From contig JAZARR010000213.1 in the NCBI GenBank assembly GCA_037389465.1, forward strand, positions 5,252,501 to 5,316,500: 64,000 nucleotides of DNA, in the 5' to 3' direction. A model generated the notes under the pieces. It was not told the DNA's origin, made no database searches, and saw nothing but the letters and a program-made list of their open reading frames with translations. Below are positions 62,780-64,000 of the stretch, in pieces (the stretch's first letter is position 1; each line of letters opens with the position of its first letter). Origin of the DNA: Baylisascaris procyonis. Its lineage: Eukaryota > Nematoda > Chromadorea > Rhabditida > Ascarididae. The translations under genes were made by a program, and so were the position numbers.

Positions 62780-64000
62780 ATCATCGCTGACCAAACGTTT
62801 TCATTGCCATATCAGTCTAGTTGCAGAGGTATCCACCATTATCTTCTCTAGTTAGGGGTTTTTTTTTTATTTTTACGATTATCTTCCTCCATGTAGTAGG
62901 ATTTCTTTTGTTCCCATATTATTTGCAAAAACAGATATTGATGCCCCGATAAGTGGGCGAATATAGTCATCCACTTTTAATTTCTTGGCTGCTGATTGTC
63001 CTTCGTCCTAAACGATTTCTGGAATGCTCCTCTGTCGACGTTGCAGTGAATTCTCGTAGCGGTATGGTATAATTATCGTAAGAATTTTCGTAGATTTCGA
63101 TCATGCGTGTACGGTCTGTTGTGTCAGTTCCTGGTCCATTCTTAAGTGCCGGTGGTAAGCACTATTTGAGGCTAAAGTTTATACCCACCCTCCCTGTACG
63201 TGCCTTCTTTGCTGCTGTCTCTGCCTGTAGCCTCCATGATTCTCTTTCACTTCTACTCTGGTATTTTCGCACAACTTCTTCTGCTCGTCATACTCATTGC
63301 CGCTTTCTACTTTTATATATGCTTTTCTTGCTATCAGTTGCGTTTCAGACGGAATCTGCCGAAGATTCGTTTGCAGCCACAGCTGCAATCGAGAGTTTCA
63401 CACCTTCTTTGCTTAACCAACAAATTCTCCATTGTCTTCGTCAAAATCTTTCAGCGAATCCTCCGCAATTCGTTTGATACGTGTGTTCAAGAGGTTTGTT
63501 AGCTCAAAGGCATTTTCTGCAATTTTAGGATTCTATTCTCCTTCGCGATATCAGCTCGAATCTTTGGATGTATAAGTCGAAGATGTGAACCCGTCGTTAT
63601 CATGCTGTCACCCGTAGCTTAGATACCCATAACTATTCTCGTGGTAACTGTCAGTATACAGTCGATTTGGCTCAGACTTCCTCCTCTGGACATTCACTGT
63701 GGCTTTGCAGCTTCCTCATATATTGCGTTCATAGCATGTAGCTCCTATGCGAACTGGACCATGCGTATGCTTCGCTCACCCCTTAATCCTCTGCCGAATC
63801 TATCGATACAGCACTCGTTAGCTCTGGAATTAAGTCAGTTCTTGCGCTGAAGTCCTCTCGTCTTACGATGCAGGCAGAGCTCAAGCCCAAACCTGCTCCC
63901 AGCTGATCGTAAAAAATCCCTCATTCTTCTCCTCCGACCCTTTATGGTGGCCGATGTGCTTATGCGATGTACATGTACGTGACGTGGAACAGGAAAATGT
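62780..64000 (-). mobile_element. RTE-type LINE fragment B, decayed, runs off the window end
   Basis: Read on the minus strand from 64,000 downward, broken frames follow the order of a nematode RTE-like ORF. An endonuclease-end remnant (HIGHHKGSEEKNEGFF, about 63,900-63,960) comes first. Linker pieces follow (SETQLIARKAYIKVES, KLCENTRVEVKENHGGYRQ), then DRTRMIEIYENSYDNYTIPL, DDYIRP and an RT-start remnant near 62,820-62,930. The frames carry many stops and frameshifts, so the element is inactive. It is the reverse-orientation relative of fragment A at 42,150. Confidence 0.8.

Overview
The window is AT-rich eukaryotic DNA with short exons, long introns, TTTTCAG-type 3' splice sites, a divergent nuclear hormone receptor and RTE-type LINE fragments. 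This points to a nematode, probably a clade V (strongylid/hookworm-like) parasite. Species was not determined. All gene models were built by hand from splice sites, phase continuity and protein similarity. Most open reading frames above 60 codons are chance frames.

Layout. (1) 366-6,919, + strand: 3' part of a nuclear hormone receptor gene, eight exons in perfect phase, 5' end outside the window. (2) 6,920-11,677: no convincing gene. (3) 11,678-20,626, - strand: a complete 11-exon gene for a 542-residue multi-pass membrane protein with a basic, Ser/Arg-rich tail; it resembles an uncharacterised nematode family (DUF7802-like). (4) 20,627-23,356: gene-free, with a dispersed repeat copy. (5) 23,357-27,694, + strand: exons of an unidentified membrane protein gene with an acidic/basic linker; one intron holds a clean ~400-bp retroposon with a (TTTA)n tail and an 11-bp target-site duplication. 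(6) 27,695-38,337: unresolved; several exon-like blocks, possibly the continuation of that gene, and a SETD2-like fragment on the - strand. (7) 38,338-45,476, - strand: a complete five-exon rhodopsin-class GPCR of 347 residues. (8) 45,935-56,984, - strand: the last two exons of ELP3, the Elongator catalytic subunit, separated by a 10.8-kb intron. (9) 56,985-62,779: nothing convincing. (10) 62,780-64,000, - strand: a decayed RTE-type LINE, whose relative lies in the GPCR's first intron.

ELP3 and the GPCR lie head-to-tail on the same strand, 458 bp apart, with a good 3' splice site 34 nt before the GPCR ATG. They could therefore be an operon-like pair with trans-splicing. Both use a GC-AG intron at a position where only the GC donor preserves conserved protein sequence. 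The window shows no CRISPR array, rRNA or credible tRNA, and no coherent new multi-gene system. The most interesting items are the GC-AG introns, the ELP3 terminal-exon arrangement, the repeat pairs and the unidentified membrane proteins.
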